Shown here: positions 48,001 through 58,204 of the stretch, piece after piece | How positions within the stretch are numbered: the stretch's first letter is position 1 | Layout: every line of letters begins with the position of its first letter | DNA from: Arthrinium phaeospermum | Lineage: Eukaryota; Ascomycota; Sordariomycetes; Amphisphaeriales; Apiosporaceae | Reading direction: 5' to 3' | DNA length: 64,000 nt | Assembly (NCBI GenBank): GCA_006503535.1 | Contig: QYRS01000006.1 | Coordinates: forward strand, 2,418,001-2,482,000 | Notes under the pieces: model-generated | What the model was told of the DNA's origin: nothing | The model's input: only the letters and a program-made list of their open reading frames with translations | The model's database searches: none | Program-made: the position numbers and the translations under genes

Positions 48001-50554
48001 ATAAAATATTAATCGGAAATTTTAAATATTATTTATTATTTATAAAATCGAAATCCTTATTTTATTTTTAAAATAATTCTTTTTTAAAAATATTTTAAAT
48101 ATAAATTTAATTTTCGAAATATTTATATATTAAATTTTATTACTTACGTATTTTATTATTTAAAAAAAAAACTAAATTAATAAAAAATATATAAAATTAT
48201 AAAAAGTATTATTATTAAATATTAAAGCTTAAAAATTTATAAAATTTTATATTTAAATAATAAAGTTATAAATAAATATAATATTTATATTATTAAAAAA
48301 AGTTTATTTATTATAAATAAAGAATTTATATATATTAAATATTTTTAAAAAAAACAATTTTATAATAATTAAACTTTATAAAATTCTTATTAATAATAAT
48401 AAATTATATATTATTTATATAAATTAATAAAATAAAATAATATATAAATTTATTATAAATTAATAAAATTAATAAAAATTTATTAAAAACTTAAGTTTTA
48501 ATTCGAAATAAATTTAAATCGATTCGTTATAAAATAATATTTTATTTTAAAATATTTTATATATTTTATAAAATAATAATATATTATTAATATAATAAAC
48601 GTATTATAATTATATATTTAAATTAAAAAATTTAAAAAAGAATTTATTTTAAATTTTAAAACTTTAAAACTATATTAAATTTTAATTTATTTAATCTTTT
48701 TAATTTAAATTATATTAACTTTAATTATATATATATATATAATTATATAATATTTTAAAATAATAAAATATTATATATTTAAATTTAAATTTAAAATATA
48801 ATAATTTATTATATTATTAAAATAATTAATAATATATAAAAAACTTTTAATTTATTATTTAATTATAAAACTTTAAATACCTTTTTAAAAAAAATATAAT
48901 AATTATTAAATTTATAAATATTTTTCGCTTTTATTATTAACCTTAAATATATTAAATTAAAATTATATAATAAAATAAAAATAATATATAATTAAATTAA
49001 ATAGAAAAAAGTTATAATAAAAAAATTTAATTCTTTTAAAAAAATAATATATAAAACTTTATTTTAAAATTATAAAAAAATTATCTTTTTAAATAATAAA
49101 TATATAAATTTAAAAAAAATAAAAATAATTAAATAATTTAATATAAAGTTTATTAAATAATTAAAAACTTTAAATAAATTAAAAATATTAATTTTATTAA
49201 AACCTTTATTTTAATAATTAAATTAATAAATTATAAATATTATTTTATTATAATATAAAATTTTAAAATTAAATAAATAAATATAAAACTAATTTTTTTA
49301 TATAAAAAATTAAAGAAAATATTTATTAAATAATTTTTAAAATTTAATACGATATTAATTATATATATAAATTTAATAAACTCTTTATAATTTAAAATAA
49401 ATATTATATATTTAATATAAAATAATTAATAAATATATATAATTTTTAAAATATAAAATTATATATATTAATTATAATATTCTTTATAAAAATAATTTCT
49501 ATATTATTATTTATATTAATAATTTTCTATTAATTAATTTAAATAAGCGAAATATATTATATTTAAAAAATAATTTAATTAATACTTTAAATATTTAATA
49601 TAAATAAAACTTATTATTATTTCGAAATTTTAATATATAAAATAATATAATATTTTTACGTTTTTATTAATAAATATATATTAATAAAATTCTTTAATAA
49701 TTCGGAATAAAAAAGTATATATTCGTTAATACTTTTATAATAATTAAATAATAATTTTAATTATTAAATAAAAGTTACTTTATATTATTTAATTTTCGTT
49801 ATTATTATTAATTAATAATTAATTTTTAATATATTTTATATTTAAAATACGTTTTAATATTACTTTTTTTATTTTAATAATTAATTGTTTCGTTATAAAC
49901 CTTAATTTAAAATATTAAATAGTTATTAAAAAATTTTTAAATATATTAAATTTATATAATACCTTTATTTAATTTATAACGACCCTTTTAAATAATTATA
50001 AAAATTTATTAATATAAATTAAAGTAATAATTTAAAAATTTAAAAATCGATTTACGACTTTCTCTTTTATATTAATAATATATTTATTAATTAAATATTA
50101 AAACTTTAATATATTATTTTACTCTCTTTTTATAAAATAAAATATATAAATTAAATATAAATTATAAAGAAATTATTTAACTTAAAAAATTATTTATTAA
50201 ATTAATAAATAATTTTAAAAGAAAAAAAACGAAAACTTTTAATTTATAATAATAATTATTATATATAATAATTAAAGTATAATAATATTAATTAAACATC
50301 CTATATATTATATAAAAACGAAATATATTAATATTTAATAATATTTTATTTATAAAAAAATTATAAAAAGAGAAATTAAATTATATTTTATTAAAATAAT
50401 AAATTAAATTATTAATAAATTTATAAAAGCTTTAAATAAAAATTACTTTAAATATTTATAAAAACCCTTTATTTTAAATTAAACTTAATATAAATAAAAC
50501 TATAAACTATATAAATAATAAATACCTTTATTATTTTTATTATTATTAAATAAA

Positions 50555-50712
50555 AATATTATAATATAAATTTATATATTATATATTAATATATTATATT
50601 AAAAATTCAGGATCTTTCTTATTTATTAATATAATAATATCCCGTCGATAATATATTAGCACTTCTTATAATATAATTATATATTTACTCCTCTTATATT
50701 ACTCGTTTAACA
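50555..50712. repeat. Right LTR
   Basis: Aligns with the left LTR. Its 3' half keeps more C and G (for example CCCGTCGATA and ACTCCTC) than the left copy, which reads CCTATTAATA and ACTCTTT at the same places. The end is near TCGTTTAACA. Confidence 0.8.
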
Positions 50713-50717
50713 ACATG

Positions 50718-51046
50718 CCAACATTGGCAATTGGTAAAGTGAAGTATCCATCGGACTTCAGGGTACGCTATCCCCTTTTGGGTCATGCTGGATGGCCCCA
50801 TGATACGCATCCAGCATTATCGAGTCTCATTGACCCGAGGCGGGTCACACCCAAACGCCAACCTCGTTTCTATGTTTATCAGACATACTATATATAAAGT
50901 TTTTGGCTTTCGCTCTGCTTGAACTATTGATCATTATTTAAAACCACCACGCCCCTCGTATCTGGTATATCGAGGAACACCATCGTAGCTTTGCCATCTT
51001 GCCCCAATAGTAGTAGGCCGAGGACTCCGATCCACCCTCGCCAATC
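50718..51046. other. Spacer between transposon and CREG-like gene
   Basis: 330 bp of ordinary composition that contains the promoter of the CREG-like gene. No clear TATA box; nothing else seen. Confidence 0.45.
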
Positions 51047-51883
51047 ATGAAATTCTCACGCGGACTCCCGCTTATCTCATGCGTCGCCCTCGGCGCCGCC
51101 GCCACAGAGCCCGCCTACATTTTCAGCAACCCGCCGGCATCCGAGCGGTCTGGCTACAAGATACCGACTCCCTATGAGTCCGCCGTGCAGGGCCGACGGT
51201 TGTTGGCGCTAACCACGCTCGGCACCCTCGCCACCGTCTTCCCGGACGACTCCTCTTCCAAGAAGGACGGCGATGTATCGTCCCAGGAGAACCGGCCCGC
51301 CGGTATGGGCGGCATGCCCCACGGCCTGATGGAGTACGTGGCCGACTGCGAGGACGACGGCAATCCCACCATGCTGGCCATCAATGTCGAGACCTCGTTC
51401 AAGAACGCGCGGGCGGGCTCGAACATCAGTCTCGCCATGCAGTGGGCTCCGCCTTACCCGCCTGACAAGCGTATTAAGTCGTACTACCCTTCATTTCTGG
51501 ACTACTTCTTTGGAGGGTCAAGGGATGGCGACACCAAGGAAAAGGTGCCGTACTCGGCCGCCAACCTCCCGCGCTTCTCGGCCCTGGGCTACATAGAGAA
51601 CGTTGAGCCCGAGAAGATGGCGGACATGTCCGCCTGCTTCGTCAAGGCGCACCCCGACGCCAAGTACTGGCTACCTGGCAACCGGATCCACGAGTCCGAG
51701 TTCGTGCGCCTCGTCGTCCAGCAGGTCTACTGGATTGGTGGGTTCGGCGACCGCGCCTACATCGGCTGGCTGCCGGTCAGCGACTGGAAGAACATCACGA
51801 GGAAGGAAATCGAGGGGATCAAATTGCCGGGCGAGAAGAAAGGCTGGGACGAATGGAGCATCCGGGACTGGGTCGAACTCTGA
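51047..51883 (+). CDS. Secreted CREG-like FMN-fold protein
   Basis: 278 residues, single exon. A short signal peptide (MKFSRGLPLISCVALGAAA) precedes a split-barrel domain of the CREG/pyridoxamine-phosphate-oxidase-like type. The CREG pattern is visible: AVQGRRLLALTTLGTLATVFPDD near the N-terminus, MPHGLMEYVADC, NPTMLAINVETSFKNARAGSNISLAMQW, the PRFSALGYIENV segment, HPDAKYWLPGN near residue 205, VQQVYWIGGFGDRAYIGWLPV and a terminal WDEWSIRDWVEL. CREG proteins have the flavin-binding fold but usually lack bound FMN and are secreted or lysosomal glycoproteins; the fungal role is not established. It is the first intact gene to the right of the retrotransposon and shows no sign of RIP. Confidence 0.85.
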   Translation: MKFSRGLPLISCVALGAAATEPAYIFSNPPASERSGYKIPTPYESAVQGRRLLALTTLGTLATVFPDDSSSKKDGDVSSQENRPAGMGGMPHGLMEYVADCEDDGNPTMLAINVETSFKNARAGSNISLAMQWAPPYPPDKRIKSYYPSFLDYFFGGSRDGDTKEKVPYSAANLPRFSALGYIENVEPEKMADMSACFVKAHPDAKYWLPGNRIHESEFVRLVVQQVYWIGGFGDRAYIGWLPVSDWKNITRKEIEGIKLPGEKKGWDEWSIRDWVEL

Positions 51884-52993
51884 ACGGCTGCCATCCTATT
51901 ACGACCGCAAAACCTTCCAGTGACATACATAGTTAATCAAGTTGTATCTAGTTGTCAAAGGCCTTGGTGTTAATTAAGAGCATCAGCGGGCTTTTTCTAT
52001 AACCAGGACTTCATTGGCGGGATTTCTACTTCTAGATAATTAGATGCTTGCGAACAGAGACTCCCAGCCAGCCGGATAGCCAATTACAGGAGTTCACATA
52101 TTGTTAGTCAGGTAATTAGAAGAACGCAAATCATGGACCAAATTTAAGTCAGTACTGCGAACTGAACTCCGCAGTGAATAGTATGCACATCCCCGAGATC
52201 GAGACTGTAGGAAACGAAAGTCCTTCGCGTGGTAGTCACCAGGTTGCGGGAGAGCCATGGATTGTGGAGGAATGACAACTTCATACAACTGCCATTGGTC
52301 GTCGGGAATTACTCTCCCCACAATGCGGGGAGGGGAATGCCGGTTTGGGGTATTGCTGAAGCGGTGACTATCCGACCACCGAGTCAAACAACCATACTTC
52401 CTTGTTTTTTTGTATTACCATGGATGTCTCTCGATCCCGATGAGCTTCAAGACTCGTCCCAGGCTCCCGAGGTCGAAGTAGGCGTGTTATTATCTATTGG
52501 GGAAAGCGAAGTACGTGTGATCTGACCAGGCTTCGGGGTAGGAGCATGTATAAGTAGATGGTGTGGGCAATTTCTCCCTGGAGCCCTTTACAGTAGGAAC
52601 GGACTTGTTTGTGATGGTATGACAAACGGGCCCCCGGTCGACGAGCGGAGTAAGGTGACGACAAATATACAGGCGAGGTTGCGCTCCATATCACAACCCC
52701 AATAGGTCTCCTGATGCGCATTTCATAGCCCCACGCAGTCGGCTCACAAGCCCGACGTTGTTGGAGCTGCCGAGGACCAAGATGAGCCCAGAGTGCAGTA
52801 CCGGCAAACCCCCCGATGCGAACTGTCTATGATGCATGTTGACCGGGTTCATGGCATGGAGAATATAAACAGGATGTTTCCCATGCAGGGCACTAGTTAC
52901 CATTCCTACCAATACCGAATCATCACTTGGGCCTTGAGCATTCTTCAGTCCGGTCGAATTAGGTATGTTGTCGACTTTAGCTTTGTTTGCTAC
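51884..52993. other. Intergenic, no gene seen
   Basis: Lies between the CREG-like gene and the tannase-family gene. The first exon of the latter, encoding a signal peptide, may be hidden here, because the frame that includes 52994 is open from about 52793. Confidence 0.45.
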
Positions 52994-54793
52994 ATGGCAA
53001 CCCTGACGATCGCGGCAAGCTTCAACAGACCGTGGGATGTCTCGGACTGTTCCCAGTTCGCTGGGTCAGCCAAGCCGACCCTAGACAATGGCAGTAGAGT
53101 TCTGAATGCGACGTACTACGCGGCTGGCGGATTGAACATCACCAACGTCCCCAATTCGAAGCCGCTGTGCCGAATCTTCGGCGAGACCGACTACGCCAAC
53201 AACAACACGGTTCTCTTCCAGCTGTGGCTACCGGCCTCCGCCGACTACAGCCACCGGTTTCTGGTGGTTGGTATGTTGTCATATTGTGATATCAACCCCC
53301 CCGTCCTTTCTGTCAATTATGATGTCTACATATCTGAAAAGGATACTGACAATGTCACTCGTAGGCAATGGTGGCATGGCCGGTACAATTGACGAGGCTG
53401 CCCTGATGAAGAATCTCAATGAGGGCTATGCCGTCGCAGGAGGTGACGGAGGCCACAGGGCGTCAGACAACAACGGCGGCAGTGGAAAGCCTGGGGTCTA
53501 TCTGCCGTACATGCATGACCAGGCGCAAGTCCAGGCATGGATACACAACTCGATCGCACTGTTTACGCCAGTAGCAAGGTCGTTGACAGAACAGTTCTAC
53601 CAGGAGCCTGCAAAGCACAGCTACTATGTCGGCTGCTCTACTGGCGGTGCTCAGGGGTTTGCATTGGCACAGTATCACCCTGGGCTCTTCGACGGCATCA
53701 TTGCCGGCTGTCCAGGTAACTGGTACTCCCACCTCGCCCTTTCGTTCCTGTGGAATTCTCAAAAACTCAGGTAAGACGTCATCTAACGATAGGGACGACC
53801 AAATATTCGAAGGAAGGGACACAAAGCTGACACAAGAAATGATCAGGGCTCATCGTATCTACCTCAGAGTGCCTTAGATTTGATTACTAAATCGGCACTT
53901 GCCCAGTGCGATGCTATGGATGGTGTCGAGGACGGTGTCATTGAGAACCCGCTGCTTTGCGACTTCGACATCAACTCCTTGGCCTGTGACTCATCCGACA
54001 CAGACCCAACGGGTTGCTTGACTGAAGCGCAGCTCGCGGCTGCCAAAAACATCTACGCAGGGCCGGTCGACTCACGTACCAAGGCCAGCCTCTACCCGGG
54101 ATTTTCCCTAGGCAGCGAGACGCAATGGGCAATGCAGGAAGGGGAATTGGCCAACGCTTTTACGATCCCCATCCTGCAAAACATGGTGTTCGATAATCTG
54201 ACCTATGACTCGGGTAACTTCAATTGGGGAAGTGACGTCGATCTCCTTGACGAGAGGGTGGGGACCTACATTGACGAGATCAGCCCCGACCTTTCGGCCT
54301 TCCAGAAGGCAGGAGGCAAGATGATAGTAATGCAGTCATGGGCTGATCCATACAACGCCGCGCTGTGGCCGATCCAGCACCTGAAGCAACTCGAGGAAGC
54401 TTCTGGGGGCAACGTGGGTGACTGGTTCAGATTGTTCATGGTCCCTGGTAAGTACCTACCCTACCTACCTGCCCATATCAAAAAGTGCATGCAGTGTGAC
54501 TGGTGTTGCACGTGGGGAAATGTATTTGATTACTGATGCATTCGACGTCATGGAAAATAGGTGGTGGCCATTGCGGTCCTGCCTCAAATTATCCTCAGGT
54601 TCCTGGCAACTGGCATTCGCTCGAGGCAATGACGGAGTGGGTTGAGAGCAAGGTGCTTCCGGAGGAGATGACTAGCAGCAGCCCGGCAGACAAAAGCTCT
54701 AGGACGAGGAAGTTATGCCCGTGGCCCAAGACTGCCAAATATACCGGTGGAAACACCGACGAATGGACCTCATACGAGTGTGGGAGCGCCTAG
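52994..54793 (+). CDS. Tannase/feruloyl esterase family protein
   Basis: Serine esterase of the tannase/feruloyl-esterase family, which releases phenolic acids from tannins or plant cell-wall esters. Proposed exons are 52994-53270, 53365-53770, 53837-54447 and 54561-54793; 508 residues. The catalytic set is complete: Ser184 in GCSTGGAQG, Asp398 in SWADPYN and His435 in GGGHCG, with Cys183 and Cys436 beside Ser and His as in the family's CS-D-HC motif. VVGNGGMAG, AGCPGNWYSHLALSFLW and CDAMDGVEDGVIENPLLC also match. Introns 1 and 3 are regular. Intron 2 is awkward: both YAG acceptors are out of frame and only a CAAG at 53836 (or GAAG at 53812) restores it. No convincing signal peptide follows 52994, so the 5' end is incomplete or lies in an upstream exon. 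Confidence 0.8.
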
Positions 54794-55064
54794 GTTTGGT
54801 TGGCTGGCTGGCGCCTGCTTTGAACAGATAGCTTCATACATTTTGAACCACGGGTCCAGGGAAGGACGAGTTAGCACCTGCGGTCTTATGCCATTGCCGC
54901 GAGTGCGCATCTGCCTTTTGCCCTCCTTTCCTGCCAAACACGCACGCTTGCATCCAATGGAAACATGGTGGCTTCCGCAACGGAAGCCTCCAACAGTAGC
55001 TTCTTGGTCAATTGCTTGCATCGCCTAAGAAGTCCCAGCCATTTCTGAGAGGGGAAAGGAATCC
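54794..55064. other. Spacer before Hce2-like gene
   Basis: Tannase-gene 3' flank and distal promoter of the next gene. No feature recognised. Confidence 0.4.
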
Positions 55065-55072
55065 TATAAATA
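55065..55072 (+). promoter_or_regulatory. TATA box of the Hce2-like gene
   Basis: TATAAATA, a consensus TATA box 190 bp before the ATG at 55256 and followed by a C/T- and CATCATC-rich leader. It suggests a strongly inducible gene. Confidence 0.6.
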
Positions 55073-55255
55073 CCCTCTGGGATCCAGTCTTGTTCAGCAC
55101 TTCATCAATCCCAACTTGAACATCTTCTCTGGACTTCATTCTTCCAACATCATCTTCGCTCAGTTACATTCTTTCAGCAGCATCATCATCAGTCTTCTTG
55201 AAAGCAGCATTGCATACTACACCCACACAACCCACACACAGTCACCTTGACCATC

Positions 55256-56092
55256 ATGCTGTCCTCAAGCACTCTCGGAGCCATCATGGCCGCCCTCATT
55301 GCATCCACTGCCAACGCAGCACCTGTCAAGCGTGATGCTACACCCACCAGTGCAGCCCCTGCGCCCAGTTCGCCCAGTTCCGGTCTCAGCGGCGCTTTCA
55401 GCTTTGTTACGGATAAGGATCACGGCGGCGCTTTCGGCTTTGTTCAATCAGGGGATGAGGTTCTCGGCGGCGCTCTCGGCGTTGTTCAATCAACGGATGG
55501 GGATCGCAGCGGCGCTTTCGGCATTGTTCATTCCGCGGATGAGGATCGCAGCGGCGCTTTCGGCATTCTTCAATCTACGGATGAGGACGTGTTTTGCGGC
55601 GCTGTGGTTTTCGACTCGACCACGGACTCGACTTGGGCTTCTCAGCCTGCCGCAAAGGTTGAAGACTGCATGAGCCTACTGGAAGGCTTGAACAGAGTCC
55701 CTCGTAACACCCGCCAATTCCCATCAGCCTCGGCGCAATTCTGGTACAACACTTGCCACGTGGACTTCAAACTCACTTCCTTCGATTCATCAGATGACAT
55801 TTCCTTCGTTCACGCCAAGAAGGATCTAGCACCACTCGTGAGTGACGCGATCAGGAACTCCGAACACCGCAATGAAATGATAAAGGTCAAGGGGCAGTTT
55901 CTTTGCGTTGACGGAAACAAGCAGGGGGAGAAAATGGCGGTTGGATTTGAGATCAAGGGTCACCAGGGGAGAAAATGGCGGTTGGGTTTGAGATCAAGGG
56001 TCACCAGGGGGTTTAAGGGTAATGGGGGTGTTCCTTGTTGTCAGTCTCGTCTTCGATACCCTCATCAAATGGGGTTTGGGCAAAACTCGTAA
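55256..56092 (+). CDS. Secreted Hce2/Ecp2-like protein with repeats
   Basis: 278 residues, single exon. The frame opens at a TTG a few codons earlier, so the first ATG, 55256, is taken. Layout: signal peptide (MLSSSTLGAIMAALIASTANA), a KR site suitable for Kex2, a repeat region of five 12-14-residue units (SGAFGIVHSADEDR type), then a domain with four cysteines (FCGAVVF, DCMSLL, TCHVDF, FLCVDG) whose spacing resembles Hce2, homologous to Cladosporium Ecp2. In some fungi such proteins act as effectors that affect plant cells; here the role is inferred. A 41-bp tandem duplication at about 55925-56006 shifts the reading frame, so the last about 40 residues (RKWRLGL... with CC near the end) are new sequence. 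The Hce2 match is moderate. Confidence 0.65.
   Translation: MLSSSTLGAIMAALIASTANAAPVKRDATPTSAAPAPSSPSSGLSGAFSFVTDKDHGGAFGFVQSGDEVLGGALGVVQSTDGDRSGAFGIVHSADEDRSGAFGILQSTDEDVFCGAVVFDSTTDSTWASQPAAKVEDCMSLLEGLNRVPRNTRQFPSASAQFWYNTCHVDFKLTSFDSSDDISFVHAKKDLAPLVSDAIRNSEHRNEMIKVKGQFLCVDGNKQGEKMAVGFEIKGHQGRKWRLGLRSRVTRGFKGNGGVPCCQSRLRYPHQMGFGQNS
55388..55591 (+). repeat. Tandem 36-42-bp coding repeat
   Basis: One 36-bp and four 42-bp units in frame, encoding 12- and 14-residue units of the form [SG]GA[FL]xxVxSxDxDx between the signal region and the Hce2-like domain. Units 4 and 5 are nearly identical in DNA, so they are the youngest. Confidence 0.85.
55925..56006 (+). repeat. 41-bp tandem duplication in coding sequence
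   Basis: Two adjacent copies of a GGGGAGAAAATGGCGG... unit with a period of 41 bp and one A/G difference. Because 41 is not a multiple of three, the second copy is read in another frame. Confidence 0.85.
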
Positions 56093-57007
56093 TCATAGAT
56101 CACCTTTAGTACATTCATCGCATTAGATACCTATAATACACCTTGATGCAAGCAGCTGGTTCAATTGTTCATGTTTGTCTTGTGATAGTGAGCGTCCGCC
56201 GAAACTCGGTGTTATTGTGAACGTCGAACTGGAGGTAGACAGGCACGCATGCATGGTTACTAGTACTTAGGTAGGTCGTTAGATAGTTGACTTGGCAGGC
56301 GCACAGACCACGCGTGTCCCTTCATCCGAACGTGGTAAACCCCGGACCCATTCGCTTGGAAGGGTCAGTTGGGTTTAGGGTCCCGCATCAAGACTCATCG
56401 CGCTTGGTAACCGTCAGCAGCAAGGTATCTGAGCTAGCACATTCATCACTGCTAGCGACGAGGACGAAATTGACGGCCTAGAAGAAATATGTGATTCGGC
56501 TACAGTAAGTATGGTTCCCTGCGTACACAGCACAGAGGATGCAGGGGTGTTGCGACGGTTCGAGGGAGCACACCTGTCCCTCTGTCTCTCTCTCTCTCTC
56601 TCTCCGCATGCTGCCCCGCGACTACCGAAGCCTGGTGGCTGCCGAGGTCTCACCAGCGCTGATATGGCCGGCATGCCGGACGTATTCATCGGACTAGCCC
56701 AGCAACTAAAGGATGACCTCACTCGGGGTTTCTGGGCTACCGTACATCATGGCGTTTTACTTGCTTAATACTTCATCGCCCTTGTATCCCTTTCCAACAA
56801 GTTTTGGACGTCCCCCCTTTCACCACACACGTTCATGTCAGAGCACCCACTTACACCATGACACCGCAGACAACGCAATTACGCGAGACAATCTCACCGT
56901 TACACACGGAGGACAAATCATCTGCACTCAGCCTGTCCTTCAACATAGGCCCTATTAGACCGCCATCCCCTTCCTCCTCCATCTCCTCAGTTCTCACAGA
57001 AGACACC
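56093..57007. other. Intergenic, PPCS promoter
   Basis: No gene seen. A (TC)10 microsatellite is at 56585-56604. An in-frame ATG for the next gene at 56858 lies in this region but has a weaker context than 57008. Confidence 0.45.
56585..56604. repeat. (TC)10 microsatellite
   Basis: Ten TC dinucleotides upstream of the PPCS gene. Confidence 0.9.
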
Positions 57008-58204
57008 ATGGCCAGCTCCGCAACGGCTGACACAGCTGCCTCGTCCCAACAGGGGGTCGAGAATGCTTACTTCTCTTCAAATCCGCCCCCCAAAGCCCTG
57101 ACGTCCCACGTGGAACAAGCCCGGTCTTTCATCGACCATCATGCCTCGCTCAAGCGGCGGGTGGTCCTCGTCACCTCTGGAGGCACTACCGTCCCGCTGG
57201 AGAAGCATACGGTGCGCTTCATCGACAACTTCAGCGCCGGCACGCGCGGCGCTACGTCGGCCGAGTACTTCCTCGAGGCTGGGTACGCCGTCATCTTCCT
57301 GCACCGCCAGTTCTCCCTGTTGCCCTACAGCCGGCATTACAGCCACTCCACCGACTGCTTCCTGGACTTCCTGCACGAGGCGGACGACGGCAGCGTCGTG
57401 GCCAACCCGACGCATCAGGAGAAGATGCTGAGCGTCCTGCGCAAGTACAACGATGCCAAGCGCGAGCGCAAGTTGCTCATGATCCCCTTTACTACCATCA
57501 CCGACTACCTGCACGAGTTGCGGGCCGTGGCCCAGCTCATGCGGCCCCTGGGCCCCAACGGTTTGCTCTACCTGGCTGCTGCAGTCTCGGATTTCTTCGT
57601 CCCCTCTGATCGAATGTCGGAGCACAAGATTCAGAGCACGAATGCGACACAAGGCTTCAAAAAGGAGCAAGGGCCCACAACGATGGCTGACAAGCCGCGT
57701 CGAAGTACGGACGAGTCAGAGGAGACATTTGATAACTTCGATTCCTCCCCGGCCGTACCACGCAGCAAACGCTTGATCATCGATCTGGATCCTGTCCCCA
57801 AGTTCCTCAAGAGCCTCGTCGACGGCTGGGCACCGGAGGGCATGATCGTCTCGTTCAAGCTGGAGACGGACCCGGAGATCCTGGTCCACAAAGCCAAGTA
57901 CTCCCTGGACCGGTATCAACATCACCTCGTCATCGGTAACCTGTTGACGACGCGCAAGTGGGAAGTCGTCTTCGTAGCGCCCAACCAGCCGGATCAGTGG
58001 ATCCGGGTGCCCGGTCACCGAAGGAGGAAGACATTTGGCAGCAAGGATACTGAGGATCAGAACTGGGAGGCACAGGACAAGCCCATGGACCCTTCGATGC
58101 TACCCGACGGCGAGCCGGATATGGAGATCGAGGGGCTGATCATCCCGGCTGTTAAGAACCTGCACCAGAAGCACATCGATTCGGTCAGAGCGAAGACCAG
58201 CTAG
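57008..58204 (+). CDS. CAB2: Phosphopantothenate-cysteine ligase (PPCS)
   Basis: Joins 4'-phosphopantothenate and cysteine at the expense of a nucleotide triphosphate, the second step of coenzyme A synthesis from pantothenate. 398 residues from the ATG at 57008 (ACACCATGG, the best context); 56858 is an alternative in-frame ATG giving 50 more low-complexity residues. Family landmarks are VVLVTSGGTTVPLEKHTVRFIDNFS with AGTRGATSAEYFLEAGYAVIFLHR, then LLYLAAAVSDFFVP, the KRLIIDLDPVPKFL strand, WAPEGMIVSFKLETD and VIGNLLTTRK. As in eukaryotes, it is a stand-alone ligase without the CoaC decarboxylase domain. A disordered insert of about 45 residues (TNATQGFKKEQGP... to SKR) precedes the dimerisation strand. 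Single exon. It is the only clear housekeeping gene in this secreted-protein stretch. Confidence 0.93.
   Translation: MASSATADTAASSQQGVENAYFSSNPPPKALTSHVEQARSFIDHHASLKRRVVLVTSGGTTVPLEKHTVRFIDNFSAGTRGATSAEYFLEAGYAVIFLHRQFSLLPYSRHYSHSTDCFLDFLHEADDGSVVANPTHQEKMLSVLRKYNDAKRERKLLMIPFTTITDYLHELRAVAQLMRPLGPNGLLYLAAAVSDFFVPSDRMSEHKIQSTNATQGFKKEQGPTTMADKPRRSTDESEETFDNFDSSPAVPRSKRLIIDLDPVPKFLKSLVDGWAPEGMIVSFKLETDPEILVHKAKYSLDRYQHHLVIGNLLTTRKWEVVFVAPNQPDQWIRVPGHRRRKTFGSKDTEDQNWEAQDKPMDPSMLPDGEPDMEIEGLIIPAVKNLHQKHIDSVRAKTS

Larger units (their letters stand above)
44878..50712. mobile_element. RIP-degraded LTR retrotransposon
   Basis: A 5.8-kb block of almost pure A and T with sharp edges, bounded by direct repeats of about 157 bp (44878-45035 and 50555-50712) that align along their length with mainly C-to-T and G-to-A differences. 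The 7-mer CAACATG occurs immediately outside both edges (44873-44879 and 50711-50717), consistent with a short target-site duplication. Length and architecture fit a single Ty1/copia- or Ty3/gypsy-type insertion. The interior is full of stop codons in all frames, so no gag or pol can be read and the superfamily cannot be named. CpA and TpG are almost absent while CpG, CpC and CpT persist, the footprint of RIP, which acts on duplicated DNA before meiosis. The element is dead. Confidence 0.88.

Noticed and set aside
44878..50712. Mitochondrial or centromeric origin of the AT-rich block
   Set aside because: The terminal direct repeats, flanking CAACATG duplication and RIP-type dinucleotide bias indicate a mutated LTR element; no mitochondrial gene or tandem satellite is visible.
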